In this document: in pieces, positions 45,325 through 55,334 of the stretch
Position numbering within the stretch: position 1 is the first letter of the stretch
How the letters are laid out: every line of letters starts with the position of its first letter
DNA from: Pseudorhodobacter aquimaris
Lineage (GTDB): Bacteria > Pseudomonadota > Alphaproteobacteria > Rhodobacterales > Rhodobacteraceae
NCBI RefSeq assembly: GCF_001202025.1
Contig: NZ_LGHS01000070.1
Span: 124,001-188,000 of the forward strand
Direction of reading: 5' to 3'
Length of the DNA: 64,000 bases
Translations under genes and position numbers: made by a program
The notes under the pieces: model-generated
Seen by the model: the letters and a program-made list of their open reading frames with translations, nothing else
Database searches by the model: none
Told to the model about the DNA's origin: nothing

Positions 45325-48300
45325 GGCCTGCCCGCTTGCCGCTTGCCAAGCAGCCAAAACCCGAGCGCATAGGTGGCCAACAAAAGCGCCACCGTGCCGC
45401 CCAAAAACAACCCCAGCACCGCAGATGTGCCCTCAACCCCCAGCGGCACAAGCGGCGCGCCCGTCACCAGAACCCCGCCAAGGGTCAGTGCGAACCATGC
45501 CGCCACCGCAACCAAAGCGCCCCATAGCAACAGGCGCAGATGCGGGGCTGCTCGGGCGCGCAACCCGCGCCGCAATGCCCCGAGCTGACGACCGAAATCG
45601 GCCTGCACCGCCAGCACCGCCGGCACCAAAAGCAGGACCAGAACCATCCCGAACCCCAGCCCGTAGACCAGCGTGATCACCGTGGGCCGCAAGAATTCCG
45701 CCTGTGAGGAACGTTCATAGAGCAAGGGCGCAAGGCCCATCACGGTGGTCGCCGTCGTCAGGAACACTGGCCGCAACCGGTCCGATACCGCGTCGACAAT
45801 CGCCGGATATAGCCCGCGCTTTTCAGAGTATTCATCAATGGTAGAGACCAGAACAATGGAATCGTTGATGATAATCCCCGTCATCCCGATCATGCCAACG
45901 ATGGAAAACATCGACAGCGGCACCCCCCAGAAGTGATGCCCGTAAACCGCCCCGATCAAACCAAAGGGGATCACAACCATCACCACCACAGGGCGTGTCC
46001 AACTGGCAAAGACCCAGGCCAGCACCATATAAATCCCCAAAAGACACAGCATCAGGCCAAGGACAGCATCGCCCAGAAATGCGCTTTGTTGTTCGGCCAA
46101 TCCGCTTTGGCGGGTGGTGACGCCGAATTCCTGTTCCAGCTTGGGCAGGATATCTTCGGTCAGGGCGCGCTGGACCTCGGCGGCGCGGGCGGGGTCGTCC
46201 TCGGCGATATCGCCCGAAACGGTGACGATGCGCAGCCCGTTTTCACGCCGGATTGTGGAGAAACCGGAGCGACGCTCTACGGTGACGATATCGCCCAGGG
46301 GGACGTAGACGCCGGGGCTGGCGCGCAGCAATGTGCTTTCGAGAAAATCAGCCGTAAGTTCGTCTGCGGGCAGCTCTACCCGGATCGCGGCCGATCGCGT
46401 ACCATCGGGAAAGGTTGCGGCCTCTATCCCGTTCAGCCGGTCACGCAAGACGCGCCCCAATCCGGCCGCCTCGAACCCCAGCGCCTGACCTTGCGGGGTC
46501 AGCGACAGGACCAGCTCTTCCTTGTCATAGGCAAGGCTATCCTCTAACGCGGAAACCTCGGGGAAGGGGGCCATGGCGGTTTTCAAGGCTTCGGCGGCGG
46601 CTTTCAGCACCTCGGATGAGGCCCCCGAAATATCCACCGACAGGGCATCGCCACCGGGGCCAAAACGTGCGCCGCGAAAACTTAGCTCTTCCAGCAGGGG
46701 ATGGGGGCGGACCTCATCTTGCAGGTCGGCCAGAAAGCTTGAGGTGGCATAGGGGCGGTCATCAGGGTCGATGATTTCAATCGAGATCCCGCCCAGCAAA
46801 TCCGCATCCTTGGTATCGGCACTGGACAGGCCGCGCCCCGCACCGCCGCCGACCTCGGCCATGACGAAACTTGCCGGATTGGTGCCGTATTCAGCCGTAT
46901 AGCGCGCGGTGACGGCATCTGTGGCACGTTGCAATTCGCGCATCATCGCCAGCGTATCCTCGCGCGTGGCGCCGGGCAGCATGGCGAAATTGCCAGAGAT
47001 AGAGGATTGCTCGGGCGAATTGAAGAACCGGAATTTCAGATCCCCGCTGATGAAAAGTGCTGCCTGCGTGGCAAGCAGCAGCAGGGCAAGGGCAATCGCC
47101 GCCATCCGGGCGCGGATTACCAAAGCCACCAGCGGGCGCACGGCCACGCGGATCAGCCATTGCAGGCCCTTGTTCATCTGGCGTGAGGGCCAGTCATACC
47201 ACGCCTCTTCCTTGGCGGCGCGCAGGGCATGGGCCATATGGTTGGGCAGGATCACAAAACATTCCACAAGGCTTGCCATCAGCACCGCGATCACGGTCAC
47301 CGGAATATCCGCGACAAGGGAGCCAAAGCGCCCGCTGATGACCATAAGACCGGCAAAAGCGATCACCGTGGTCAGGGTCGAGGCAACAACCGGCATCGAC
47401 ATGCGCGCAGCGGCGTTCTCGGCGGCCTCGGTCGCGGGTTCGCCCAAATGGCGCGCGCGAAAATCGGCGTGTTCGCCCACCACAATCGCATCATCGACGA
47501 TGATCCCCAAGGTGATGATCAGCGCAAACAGCGAGATCATGTTCAACGTCAGGCCAAAGCCATACATCAAGGCCACCGCCGCCAGCAGCGAAACAGGTAT
47601 CCCCGCCGCCACCCAAAGCGCCGTGCGGGCATTGAGGAACAAAAACAACAGCCCCACCACCAAGGCCAGCCCAAGGGCGGCGTTATCAAGCAGCAGCTCT
47701 AACCGGCTGGCGATATATTCGGCCCTTTCGCGCACCAGTTCAACCTTGGTTTCGGGCGGCAAGAGCGGGGTCATCTGGTCAATGACGGCCTGCACCTCGG
47801 CCTGCATACGGATGGCGTCGCCGGTGTCGTTGCGGTCCACGCGCAGGGTCATGGCGGGGTTCGGCCCGACAAAAGTGGCGCGCCCCCGATCGGCGGCGCT
47901 GTCGCGGACATCGGCCAGATCGCCAATCGTCAGCGAGGTGCCATCCGGCTCTTGCCGCAGCACAATCGCGCGGATATGATCGGCGGTGCGCGCCTCTTGG
48001 CCCGTGCGCACCCGCGATGCCCCGCCGCCCACATCCCCCGCCGGGGCGGATTGCACTTCGGCGGCAATGGCGGTTGCGATCTCGGCCATGGTGATGTCAT
48101 GGACAATCAGACTGGCCGAGGTGACCTCTACCATAATCTCGGGGTCGGCGAGGCCACGAATGGTGGTGCGGGTGATGCCGCGATCAAACAGACGCGTCAC
48201 CAGCTCATCCGCGAAACGGCCAAGCTGGTCCACCGCAACAGGGCCGGTAAGGACCACATCCGTCACCCGGTCCCGCCATGCGCCGCGCCGGACCACCGGA

Positions 48301-48698
48301 TCATCGGCATCGGCGGGCAGGGTGTTTACGGTATCAATCGCGGTTTGCGTATCATCGGCGGCTTTTTGCAAATCCATGCCGGGCTCAAACTCCAGCGTGA
48401 TGCGCGCGCTGCCCTCTGATGACAGCGAAGTCACATCCGTCACCCCGTCAACCGTCAGCAGCACAGGTTCAAGCAGTTGCACAATCGCGCGGTCCACATC
48501 CTCGGCGCCGGCCCCGTCCCATGTGGTTGTGATGCTGATCTCCGAGATGATGACATCGGGAAAGAACTGTGCGCGGATGCGGCTGGCGGCGGCAAGCCCG
48601 GCCACGACCATCACTGCAAGCACCAAATTGGCCAGCGTGCCGTGGCGGGTGAAGTAAGAGAGGGCCCCCTTGGCGTGGCGTGTCGAGCTGCGCGCCAT
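45321..48698 (-). CDS. RND-family efflux transporter permease
   Basis: A 1125-residue inner-membrane proton-driven pump subunit of the RND superfamily. It has an N-terminal helix (LANLVLAVMVVAGLAA), two large periplasmic loops, and two sets of membrane helices with the proton-relay region around IVDDAIVVGEH and, in the second half, IIINDSIVLVSTIDEY. The length is slightly above AcrB size. The substrate class is not clear from sequence; the adaptor gene is directly upstream. No outer-membrane channel gene is in the window. ATG 48698 is 4 bases after the adaptor stop; the longer frame upstream lies inside the adaptor gene. Confidence 0.93.
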   Translation of the reverse strand: MARSSTRHAKGALSYFTRHGTLANLVLAVMVVAGLAAASRIRAQFFPDVIISEISITTTWDGAGAEDVDRAIVQLLEPVLLTVDGVTDVTSLSSEGSARITLEFEPGMDLQKAADDTQTAIDTVNTLPADADDPVVRRGAWRDRVTDVVLTGPVAVDQLGRFADELVTRLFDRGITRTTIRGLADPEIMVEVTSASLIVHDITMAEIATAIAAEVQSAPAGDVGGGASRVRTGQEARTADHIRAIVLRQEPDGTSLTIGDLADVRDSAADRGRATFVGPNPAMTLRVDRNDTGDAIRMQAEVQAVIDQMTPLLPPETKVELVRERAEYIASRLELLLDNAALGLALVVGLLFLFLNARTALWVAAGIPVSLLAAVALMYGFGLTLNMISLFALIITLGIIVDDAIVVGEHADFRARHLGEPATEAAENAAARMSMPVVASTLTTVIAFAGLMVISGRFGSLVADIPVTVIAVLMASLVECFVILPNHMAHALRAAKEEAWYDWPSRQMNKGLQWLIRVAVRPLVALVIRARMAAIALALLLLATQAALFISGDLKFRFFNSPEQSSISGNFAMLPGATREDTLAMMRELQRATDAVTARYTAEYGTNPASFVMAEVGGGAGRGLSSADTKDADLLGGISIEIIDPDDRPYATSSFLADLQDEVRPHPLLEELSFRGARFGPGGDALSVDISGASSEVLKAAAEALKTAMAPFPEVSALEDSLAYDKEELVLSLTPQGQALGFEAAGLGRVLRDRLNGIEAATFPDGTRSAAIRVELPADELTADFLESTLLRASPGVYVPLGDIVTVERRSGFSTIRRENGLRIVTVSGDIAEDDPARAAEVQRALTEDILPKLEQEFGVTTRQSGLAEQQSAFLGDAVLGLMLCLLGIYMVLAWVFASWTRPVVVMVVIPFGLIGAVYGHHFWGVPLSMFSIVGMIGMTGIIINDSIVLVSTIDEYSEKRGLYPAIVDAVSDRLRPVFLTTATTVMGLAPLLYERSSQAEFLRPTVITLVYGLGFGMVLVLLLVPAVLAVQADFGRQLGALRRGLRARAAPHLRLLLWGALVAVAAWFALTLGGVLVTGAPLVPLGVEGTSAVLGLFLGGTVALLLATYALGFWLLGKRQAGRP

Positions 48699-48702
48699 TG
48701 CC

Positions 48703-50013
48703 TTAGCCCCCCGCCGGCTTGGTGGGGGGCGCGCTGTTTGTGGCCTCGGGGCGGATCGGGTTGACCTTGATCCCTGCACCCAAAAGCGGGGAACGTTCAC
48801 CGATGATCTCGCGCCCCGCGATACCGTCGGGGGCAAGGATCACAAGGTCGTCTTGACGGCGCAAAAGCCGTGCGGGCAGGGATTGCAGCCTGTCGTCGGG
48901 ACCAAGGGCCAACACCGTCCCATCCGCGCCATAGGCGGAGGCGGGCAGGGCAATTGCTGCGGGTATTTCAGGCTCTGCCACCCGCACGGTCACGAAATCG
49001 CCAGAGCGAAAGCCGGGCGCATGGGTTAGCGTGGCATAGACCAGACGCCCCGTCTGCCCTTCGCCCACGGCGGCCCCTGCGCGGGTCAGCCGCCCGTGGG
49101 CCACAAGCTCGGCACCCGAGGCGGCCAGCGCGGCGGTGACATCGGCGGTGATCAGCGCACCCCGATCATCCAGCAGCCGCGAGAATTGCGCGGTCGAGAT
49201 GCGAAAGGCGACCTCTAACGCATCGGGATCAATCAGGTCGCCCAAACGTTCGTTGCTGCCAAGGATACGACCGGGAACGGTGGTGATCCCGCTCAACATC
49301 CCGTTAAACTCGGCGAAAAGCCTGGTTTCGCGCAGGGCGCGTTCGGCCTCGGCCAGGGTGATGGCTTGGCGAGAGAGCGCGATGTCGGCCTGATCGACCC
49401 GCGCCTCGGCCTGTGCCAGGGCCGAGCGGCGCGACAAAACCGCCTGATCGGCCGCTGAGGCCGCAAGGGCTGCGGTTTCGACCGCCGACGCCGAGCCGAC
49501 ACCTCGGGTTTCGAGGTCTTGCTGACGGGTCAGGGCCTGTTCGCGCAGATCAGCCTGTGCGCGGGCGGCGGCAACATCGTCACGCGCCAGCAGCAAGGCG
49601 CGCGCGGCCTCGACCTGCTCTGCCCTTGCGCGGTCCATATCCGATTGCGCAAGGTCGCGGGTGGCCATGGCATCTGCCGGATCAAGACGCAGCAAAAGCT
49701 GTCCTTTGGTGACAGGTGCGCCATCCTCTACCCCCTTGCCCAAGGCGATAACCGTGCCTGCGCGCGGTGCGCGCAGTTCCAGCGTGCGGCGGCTGCGGAT
49801 CTCGCCAAAGGCGGTGAGGACGGGGGCAAAGGGCGAAACCTTTGCCGTGATTACATTGGCGGAAAACACACGCTCACGGGCGGTTTGCGCAGGGCGGCCG
49901 TCCGCGGACCTGGCCTCAAAGGCTGTGCGCAGAGTTTGAACCGCCACCCCTAAAAGGCCGATGGTGACGGCCAGAATAAAGAGGCCAACAAGGGAGCGTC
50001 TGAAAAACCGCAT
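48703..50013 (-). CDS. RND efflux periplasmic adaptor (membrane fusion protein)
   Basis: A 436-residue membrane fusion protein with an N-terminal anchor (residues 8-27), a biotinyl-lipoyl-like half (GTVIALGKGVEDGAPVTKGQLLLRLDP), a long alpha-helical hairpin rich in Ala, Arg, Glu and Gln (residues 120-230), and beta-barrel and membrane-proximal domains. It links the RND pump to an outer-membrane channel. ATG 50013 has GGAG 8 bases upstream. The gene follows moaB after 135 bases in which an AT-rich stretch may hold a promoter. Confidence 0.92.
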   Translation of the reverse strand: MRFFRRSLVGLFILAVTIGLLGVAVQTLRTAFEARSADGRPAQTARERVFSANVITAKVSPFAPVLTAFGEIRSRRTLELRAPRAGTVIALGKGVEDGAPVTKGQLLLRLDPADAMATRDLAQSDMDRARAEQVEAARALLLARDDVAAARAQADLREQALTRQQDLETRGVGSASAVETAALAASAADQAVLSRRSALAQAEARVDQADIALSRQAITLAEAERALRETRLFAEFNGMLSGITTVPGRILGSNERLGDLIDPDALEVAFRISTAQFSRLLDDRGALITADVTAALAASGAELVAHGRLTRAGAAVGEGQTGRLVYATLTHAPGFRSGDFVTVRVAEPEIPAAIALPASAYGADGTVLALGPDDRLQSLPARLLRRQDDLVILAPDGIAGREIIGERSPLLGAGIKVNPIRPEATNSAPPTKPAGG

Positions 50014-50148
50014 CTGGATACTCCGCCGGGGGACTACATTCCTATACGCCCGTCCGGCGCCATTCGATGAAACACTAACCCATGTGATGTGTTCCGGGAA
50101 ATATAACATTCCGTCGCATGCATGTGTGTGGAATATTCCTGCAACCGC

Positions 50149-50691
50149 CTATTTGCGGCGCTGGTGTTCATCCAGCCGCGGCATGATTTCCACAAAATTG
50201 CAGGGCCGGTGGCGGTAATCGAACTGCCATTTCAGGATCTCATCCCAGGCGTCGCGACACGCGCCGGTGCTGCCGGGAAGCGCGAAAAGATAGGTGCCAT
50301 TGGCCACGCCACCCGTTGCCCGGCTTTGCACCGCTGAGGTACCGATTTTCTGCATCGAGACCATGGTGAAGACGGTTCCGAAGGCCTCAATCTCTTTTTC
50401 ATAGACATCGCGGTGGGCCTCGACGCTGACATCGCGCCCCGTCAGGCCGGTGCCACCTGTGGAAAGGATCACATCGATCTCAGGGTCGGCGCACCAGTTG
50501 CGCAGCTGTGCCGCAATCTCGGCGCGCTCATCGCGGATGATGGTGCGGGCGGCAAGATGGTGGCCCGCATCCGTAATCCGCGCAACCAAGGTATCGCCGG
50601 ATTTGTCTTCCTCGATCCGGCGGGTGTCGGATACGGTCAGCACAGCAATGCGTACGGGAATGAAGGGAAGGGTTTCGTCAAGACGGGACAT
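50149..50691 (-). CDS. moaB: Molybdenum cofactor biosynthesis protein B
   Basis: A 180-residue MoaB/Mog-type protein, which adenylylates molybdopterin or assists that step. The motif VILSTGGTGLTGRDVS and the earlier IAVLTVSDTR are characteristic, with ALPGSTGACRDAW near the end. It starts 16 bases after the uracil-DNA glycosylase stop on the same strand, so the two are probably co-transcribed. It has no direct link to nirS, which needs no molybdenum. Confidence 0.93.
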   Translation of the reverse strand: MSRLDETLPFIPVRIAVLTVSDTRRIEEDKSGDTLVARITDAGHHLAARTIIRDERAEIAAQLRNWCADPEIDVILSTGGTGLTGRDVSVEAHRDVYEKEIEAFGTVFTMVSMQKIGTSAVQSRATGGVANGTYLFALPGSTGACRDAWDEILKWQFDYRHRPCNFVEIMPRLDEHQRRK

Positions 50692-50707
50692 GATACTGCC
50701 TTTTCAG

Positions 50708-51505
50708 TCAGGATGGATTGGCCAGTTTCGCCTGCACGGCAAGTAAATCTGCCCAGGCTTCGCGTTTCGCCCCGAGGTTGCGCAAAAGATAGGCCGGATG
50801 CGTCATGGGCATCACCGGGATCGCCGCGCATTCGCCCCATTGGCCGCGCATCCGCAAAATGCCGCTTTGACCCAGCAACGCCTGACAGGCCACATTGCCC
50901 ATGGCGATAATCACCTGTGGTTTGGCCAGGACGATATGGCGCAACAAGAACGGGCGCATCATGGCGATCTCGGCCTCGGTCGGGTCGCGGTCCCCCGGCG
51001 GGCGCCACGGCAGAACATTGGTCAGATAGGCAGATGCCCTGGGGTCATCGGCATCGCGCGCATGGCCGATCGCCGCCAGCATCTTGTCCAGAAGCAGGCC
51101 GGAGTGGCCGACAAAGGGCAGGCCCTCGCGGTCCTCTTCGCGGCCCGGTGCCTCACCCACCACCATCAGGGGGGCGCCGGGATTGCCTGCGGAAAACACA
51201 AGATTGCGCGCGCCTTTTTTCAGCTCGCAATGCGCAAAACTTTCTAATGCGGCGCGCAGGGCGGTCAGATCGGCACAGGGGGCCGCGGCGGCTTGGGCGG
51301 CATTAACCGGATCGGGGGCGGCAGGTTGCACCTGGTCCTCGACGGTTTTGGGCTTGGGGGTAAGGGTGGCTTGCTTTTCGGGCAGGGCATAGCGGTCTAC
51401 GGCTGCCTCAGACATCACCTCGGTCACGCCAAGTTCCACCTGCCACGCAAGGGCGGCAAAGGCGGCGTTCCAATCGTAATCCGAAATGTTGGTATTGATT
51501 CCCAT
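50708..51505 (-). CDS. Uracil-DNA glycosylase, family 4-like with iron-sulfur site
   Basis: A 265-residue UDG-superfamily enzyme removing uracil from DNA. The active-site motif is GEAPGREEDREGLPFVG and the second motif is MTHPAYLLRN. Cysteines spaced as in the 4Fe-4S family 4 enzymes are in APCADLTALRAALESFAHC and later in NVACQALLG. An N-terminal extension of about 90 residues precedes the domain. Start ATG 51505 is the best in frame; the further 34 codons upstream lie in a region needed for the pyrB promoter. Divergent from pyrB. Confidence 0.88.
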   Translation of the reverse strand: MGINTNISDYDWNAAFAALAWQVELGVTEVMSEAAVDRYALPEKQATLTPKPKTVEDQVQPAAPDPVNAAQAAAAPCADLTALRAALESFAHCELKKGARNLVFSAGNPGAPLMVVGEAPGREEDREGLPFVGHSGLLLDKMLAAIGHARDADDPRASAYLTNVLPWRPPGDRDPTEAEIAMMRPFLLRHIVLAKPQVIIAMGNVACQALLGQSGILRMRGQWGECAAIPVMPMTHPAYLLRNLGAKREAWADLLAVQAKLANPS

Positions 51506-51620
51506 AGCGGGCAGAGTAGGGCCGCGCTTGGGGCGGGGCAAGACGGGATTGGCTGCAACTAGGCGTTGCCCCGCAGCACGGGCTTTGCCATAAGCAATCA
51601 GAGACAATCAGGGGGCCAAG

Positions 51621-52583
51621 ATGAGTTTTCGCGCACGTCATTTGCTGGGGATCCAACATCTCGCCCCGGATGAAATCCGCGCCGTTCTGGATCTGGCGGA
51701 TAAATATGTTGAGTTCAACCGCCGCTCAATCAAGAAATCCGACGCGCTGGCGGGGATGACCCAGATCAACATGTTCTTTGAAAACTCCACCCGCACGCAG
51801 GCCTCTTTTGAATTGGCGGGCAAACGGCTCGGGGCGGATGTGATGAATATGGCGGTCGCGCAATCGAGTGTGAAAAAGGGTGAGACCCTGATCGACACAG
51901 CCCTGACCTTGAACGCGATGCACCCCGATTTGCTGGTGGTGCGGCACGGAGCCTCGGGGGCGGTGAACCTCTTGGCCGAAAAGGTGAATTGCGCCGTGCT
52001 GAATGCGGGCGACGGGCGGCATGAGCATCCGACACAGGCACTTTTGGATGCGCTGACGATCCGCCGCGCCAAGGGGCGCATCCAGCGGCTGACAGTGGCG
52101 ATTTGCGGCGATGTGGCGCACAGCCGCGTGGCGCGTTCTAATCTGATATTGCTGGGGAAAATGGAAAACCGGGTGCGTCTGGTGGCACCGCCAACCTTGA
52201 TGCCCGCAGGCGTGCAGGAGTTCGGTTGTGAGGTGTTTGACGACATGGAGAAAGGCCTTGAAGGGGCCGATGTGGTGATGATGCTGCGCCTGCAAAAAGA
52301 GCGGATGGATGGCGGGTTTATCCCGTCAGAGCGTGAGTATTACCATCGCTACGGGCTGGATGCGGAAAAGCTCTCGCATGCCAAGCCCGATGCCATCGTG
52401 ATGCATCCCGGCCCGATGAACCGCGGTGTGGAAATCGACGGCGAAATTGCCGATGACATCAATCGCAGCGTTATTCAGGAACAGGTAGAGATGGGCGTCG
52501 CCGTGCGTATGGCTTGTATGGACCTGTTGGCGCGCAACCTGCGGGCCGAACGCGGGGCGCGTGCCGCCGGGGTGATGGTATGA
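51621..52583 (+). CDS. pyrB: Aspartate carbamoyltransferase catalytic subunit
   Basis: A 320-residue transcarbamoylase for the second step of pyrimidine synthesis. The carbamoyl-phosphate motif is [23 protein letters not shown] is present, and the aspartate-binding loop region is [10 protein letters not shown]. No regulatory pyrI gene is near. The pyrC homologue two genes downstream lacks metal ligands, so PyrB may form the dodecameric PyrB/PyrC'-type complex known from pseudomonads. AGGGGGCC lies before ATG 51621. Confidence 0.95.
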   Translation: MSFRARHLLGIQHLAPDEIRAVLDLADKYVEFNRRSIKKSDALAGMTQINMFFENSTRTQASFELAGKRLGADVMNMAVAQSSVKKGETLIDTALTLNAMHPDLLVVRHGASGAVNLLAEKVNCAVLNAGDGRHEHPTQALLDALTIRRAKGRIQRLTVAICGDVAHSRVARSNLILLGKMENRVRLVAPPTLMPAGVQEFGCEVFDDMEKGLEGADVVMMLRLQKERMDGGFIPSEREYYHRYGLDAEKLSHAKPDAIVMHPGPMNRGVEIDGEIADDINRSVIQEQVEMGVAVRMACMDLLARNLRAERGARAAGVMV

Positions 52584-52607
52584 CATATCCCGGGGACGGA
52601 GGCTGTG

Positions 52608-53066
52608 ATGCCTGATCTGCCACGCGATAGGGTGATGGGGGAGGCGATGTCGCCGCTGCGCGAGGGAGAGGTGATCCTTGCGGAATGGCCTGCCGATAAG
52701 GAACGCTATTGGCGCAGCCATGCGATCATGGCGGTGCTTGGCGGCTTTGTGGGTGGTGTCGTGTTACTGGCCATTGGCAATCCGGCGCCTTGGGTTGGCC
52801 CCGTGGCGGCGGTTTTTGCGATGGGCGCCCGCGCTTGGTATCTGGCGTCCGAGGCGCTGGCAGGGCATTGGCGGTTGACCACCCAACGTTTGCAGGGGCC
52901 GGGAGGGCGGCAAATGTCTCTGGGACAGATCACCACCGTGCGGCCCTTCTTTGGCGATGTGCAGGTCATAACCCAAGCCGGCGACAAACATTTGATGAAA
53001 TATCTGGCCGATGGGGCGGGCGTGGCGGCGTCTATCCAATCTGCCAAAGCGGGGTTCAAACCATGA
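52608..53066 (+). CDS. Small membrane protein with PH-like domain
   Basis: A 152-residue protein with two predicted membrane helices (about residues 40-80) followed by a beta-rich part with WRLTTQRLQGPGGRQMSLGQITTVRPFFGDVQV, a pattern like bacterial PH (bPH2) domains. The function is unknown. It sits between pyrB and the pyrC homologue: it starts 24 bases after pyrB with GGAGG before ATG 52608, and overlaps the next gene by 4 bases (ATGA), so all three are co-expressed. Confidence 0.78.
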   Translation: MPDLPRDRVMGEAMSPLREGEVILAEWPADKERYWRSHAIMAVLGGFVGGVVLLAIGNPAPWVGPVAAVFAMGARAWYLASEALAGHWRLTTQRLQGPGGRQMSLGQITTVRPFFGDVQVITQAGDKHLMKYLADGAGVAASIQSAKAGFKP

Positions 53067-54349
53067 CTGTCTTTCTTGAAAATGCCCGTATTATCAACCC
53101 CGAGACGCTGGAGGAAAGCACAGGCAACCTGATCCTCGACGACGGGATGATTGCGGCCATTTGTTCGGCCAGCGCCCCCAAAGGCGCACAAGTGATTGAC
53201 TGTGCAGGCAAATGCCTGGCCCCCGGTATCGTCGACCTTGGCGTGAAAATCGGAGAGCCGGGAGAGAGGCACCGCGAAAGTTTCCGCTCGGCCGGCCTTG
53301 CGGCGGCGGCGGGGGGGGTGACCACGATCATCGCGCGCCCCGATACCAGCCCCGCAATTGACACGCCCGAAGTTCTGGAATTCGTGACCCGCCGCGCCGC
53401 CGAGGCCCCTGTCCGCATTCACCACATGGCCGCGCTGACCAAATCCCGCGCGGGCCGTGAGATGGTAGAGATCGGATTCATGCTGGATGCTGGCGCGCTG
53501 GCCTTTACCGATTGCGACCATGTGGTGACCGATACCAAGGTGCTGGGCCGTGCGCTCAGCTATGCGCGCAGTCTTGGCGCGCTGGTGATCGGCCATCCAC
53601 AAGATCCGGGCCTGTCCAAAGGGGCGGCGGTGACCAGCGGCAAGTTCGCCTCGCTTTTGGGCCTGCCGGGGGTGCATCAGATGGCGGAGCGTATCGGGCT
53701 GGACCGTGATCTGGGCATGGTCGAGATGACGGGCGTGCGCTATCACGCCGATCAGATCACCTGCGCGCGGTCGCTGCCACCGCTGGAACGTGCCAAGGCC
53801 AACGGGCTGGATGTGACGGCGGGGGTCTCTATCCACCATCTGACATTGAACGATCTGGATGTGGGTGATTATCGCAGCTTTTTCAAAATGACCCCGCCCC
53901 TGCGCCCCGAAGAGGATCGTGTGGCCGTGGTTGAGGCCGTTGCCTCGGGCTTGATCGATATCATCTGTTCCATGCACTCCCCGCAGGATGAGGAAAGCAA
54001 ACGCCTGCCGTTTGAGGATGCAGCCCCCGGCGCCGTGGCCTTGCAGACCTTCCTGCCTGCGGCGATGCGGCTTTATCATGCCGGTGCGATGGGCCTGCCG
54101 ATGTTGTTTCGGGCGATGTCCCTGAACCCGGCCAAACGGCTTGGCCTGCCCCAAGGCCGTATGGCCGAGGGCGCGCCCGCTGATCTGGTGCTTTTTGATC
54201 CCGATGCGCCCTTTATGCTGGACCGCAGCACGCTTTTGTCGAAATCCAAGAACACCCCCTTTGACGGGCAACGGATGGAGGGGCGGGTGATCGCCACTTT
54301 TGTTGCAGGGCGTCAGGTGTTCGGTCAGGAAGGGATGATTAATGCCTGA
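53063..54349 (+). CDS. Dihydroorotase-like protein, probably inactive (PyrC'/PyrX type)
   Basis: A 428-residue amidohydrolase of the dihydroorotase family. The first metal motif, normally DxHxH, reads D58-L-G60-V-K62, so both histidines are missing. The aspartate of the TDHAPH motif is also missing (S303-M304-H305). D150, H178 and H258/H259 remain. Related non-catalytic PyrC' proteins hold PyrB in an active assembly, and this product is best read that way. A true dihydroorotase would then be encoded elsewhere. ATG 53063 is coupled to the previous gene. Its end overlaps plsY by 8 bases. Confidence 0.88.
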   Translation: MTVFLENARIINPETLEESTGNLILDDGMIAAICSASAPKGAQVIDCAGKCLAPGIVDLGVKIGEPGERHRESFRSAGLAAAAGGVTTIIARPDTSPAIDTPEVLEFVTRRAAEAPVRIHHMAALTKSRAGREMVEIGFMLDAGALAFTDCDHVVTDTKVLGRALSYARSLGALVIGHPQDPGLSKGAAVTSGKFASLLGLPGVHQMAERIGLDRDLGMVEMTGVRYHADQITCARSLPPLERAKANGLDVTAGVSIHHLTLNDLDVGDYRSFFKMTPPLRPEEDRVAVVEAVASGLIDIICSMHSPQDEESKRLPFEDAAPGAVALQTFLPAAMRLYHAGAMGLPMLFRAMSLNPAKRLGLPQGRMAEGAPADLVLFDPDAPFMLDRSTLLSKSKNTPFDGQRMEGRVIATFVAGRQVFGQEGMINA

Positions 54350-54950
54350 GATAACAACCGCACCGCTTTTACTGCTTTTGGTGGGGGTGCTTGCCTATCT
54401 GTTGGGCTCGGTGCCCTTTGGGTTGGTGATCACCCGCGCGTTGGGTCTTGGCGATTTGCGCGCCATCGGGTCGGGAAATATCGGCGCGACGAATGTACTG
54501 CGCACCGGTAATAAGGGCGCGGCACTGGCGACGCTGTTGCTGGATGCAGGCAAGGGCGGGATTGCGGTTTTGGTCGCGCGGATGGCCGTTGGCGAGGATG
54601 CTGCTCAGCTTGCAGGGCTGGCAGCCTTTTTCGGGCATGTCTTTCCGGTCTGGCTGGGGTTCAAGGGCGGCAAGGGGGTTGCAACCTTCCTTGGCACCCT
54701 TTTGGCGCTGGCGTGGCCGGTCGGGCTGGCGGCCTGTGCAAGCTGGCTGGTTGCGGCGGTTTTGTGGCGTATGTCGTCGCTGGCGGCGCTGGTTGCGGCG
54801 GCGTCCTCGACCATCTGGATGCTGCTTTTGGGATATGAGCGGATGATGTTTCTGGGCATCATCCTGACGCTTTTGGTCTATTGGCGCCACGCCGAGAACA
54901 TCAAACGCATCAAAGCCGGAACTGAGCCAAAGATCGGCAAAAAGGGCTAA
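54342..54950 (+). CDS. plsY: Glycerol-3-phosphate acyltransferase PlsY
   Basis: A 202-residue membrane enzyme that transfers acyl groups from acyl-phosphate to glycerol-3-phosphate, the first step to phosphatidic acid. The three family motifs are visible: [28 protein letters not shown] and [17 protein letters not shown]. Five or more membrane helices are expected. It overlaps the pyrC homologue by 8 bases and its stop interlocks with the YigZ-like gene (CTAA). Confidence 0.95.
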   Translation: MPEITTAPLLLLLVGVLAYLLGSVPFGLVITRALGLGDLRAIGSGNIGATNVLRTGNKGAALATLLLDAGKGGIAVLVARMAVGEDAAQLAGLAAFFGHVFPVWLGFKGGKGVATFLGTLLALAWPVGLAACASWLVAAVLWRMSSLAALVAAASSTIWMLLLGYERMMFLGIILTLLVYWRHAENIKRIKAGTEPKIGKKG

Positions 54951-55306
54951 TCGTCCTTTGCCAAGGCATCCAGATAGGCCCGCGTGCAGCCGGTGACATG
55001 GCGAAAGCGGTCCCCGCCCAAATGGGTGCCGCCATACCAGCGTGTCACCACGACGATATGATCGGTCAGCCCCTCACGTTCCAGCATGCGCAAGATCGCG
55101 GCTGCGGCCCCCGCCTCTCCGTCGTCATTGCGCTGGGGGCCATCGGACAGACAGGCGGCCCAGCTGTTATGCGTGGCCTTGGAGAATTTCTTGTTCGACT
55201 TCAGCGCCTTGAGAAATGCCGCGATGTCATCCTTGTTTTGCACCGGCCCGCCTGACACCGCATAACGCGAGCCCCGATCCTTAATGACGTTCATCAGTTG
55301 CAACAT
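54947..55306 (-). CDS. YigZ/IMPACT (UPF0029) family protein
   Basis: A protein of about 119 residues equal to the IMPACT N-terminal fold: [30 protein letters not shown] and [17 protein letters not shown] match the family's HNxWA, GEP and VTRYFGG-type segments. The usual second domain of YigZ is absent, so this is a short form. Function in bacteria is unclear; eukaryotic relatives regulate GCN2. The start is uncertain: ATG 55306 is used, but the frame stays open into the upstream DUF2254 gene and an ATG at 55411 would give a longer, proline-rich N-terminus. Confidence 0.75.
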   Translation of the reverse strand: MLQLMNVIKDRGSRYAVSGGPVQNKDDIAAFLKALKSNKKFSKATHNSWAACLSDGPQRNDDGEAGAAAAILRMLEREGLTDHIVVVTRWYGGTHLGGDRFRHVTGCTRAYLDALAKDD

Positions 55307-55334
55307 ATCTTGTATCGCCGGGTCAAACGGGGGA

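Noticed and set aside
50014-50148. Operator before the efflux adaptor gene
   Set aside because: TTCCGGGAA and an ATTCC/GGAAT pair are present, but the palindromes are short and no local repressor gene supports a site.
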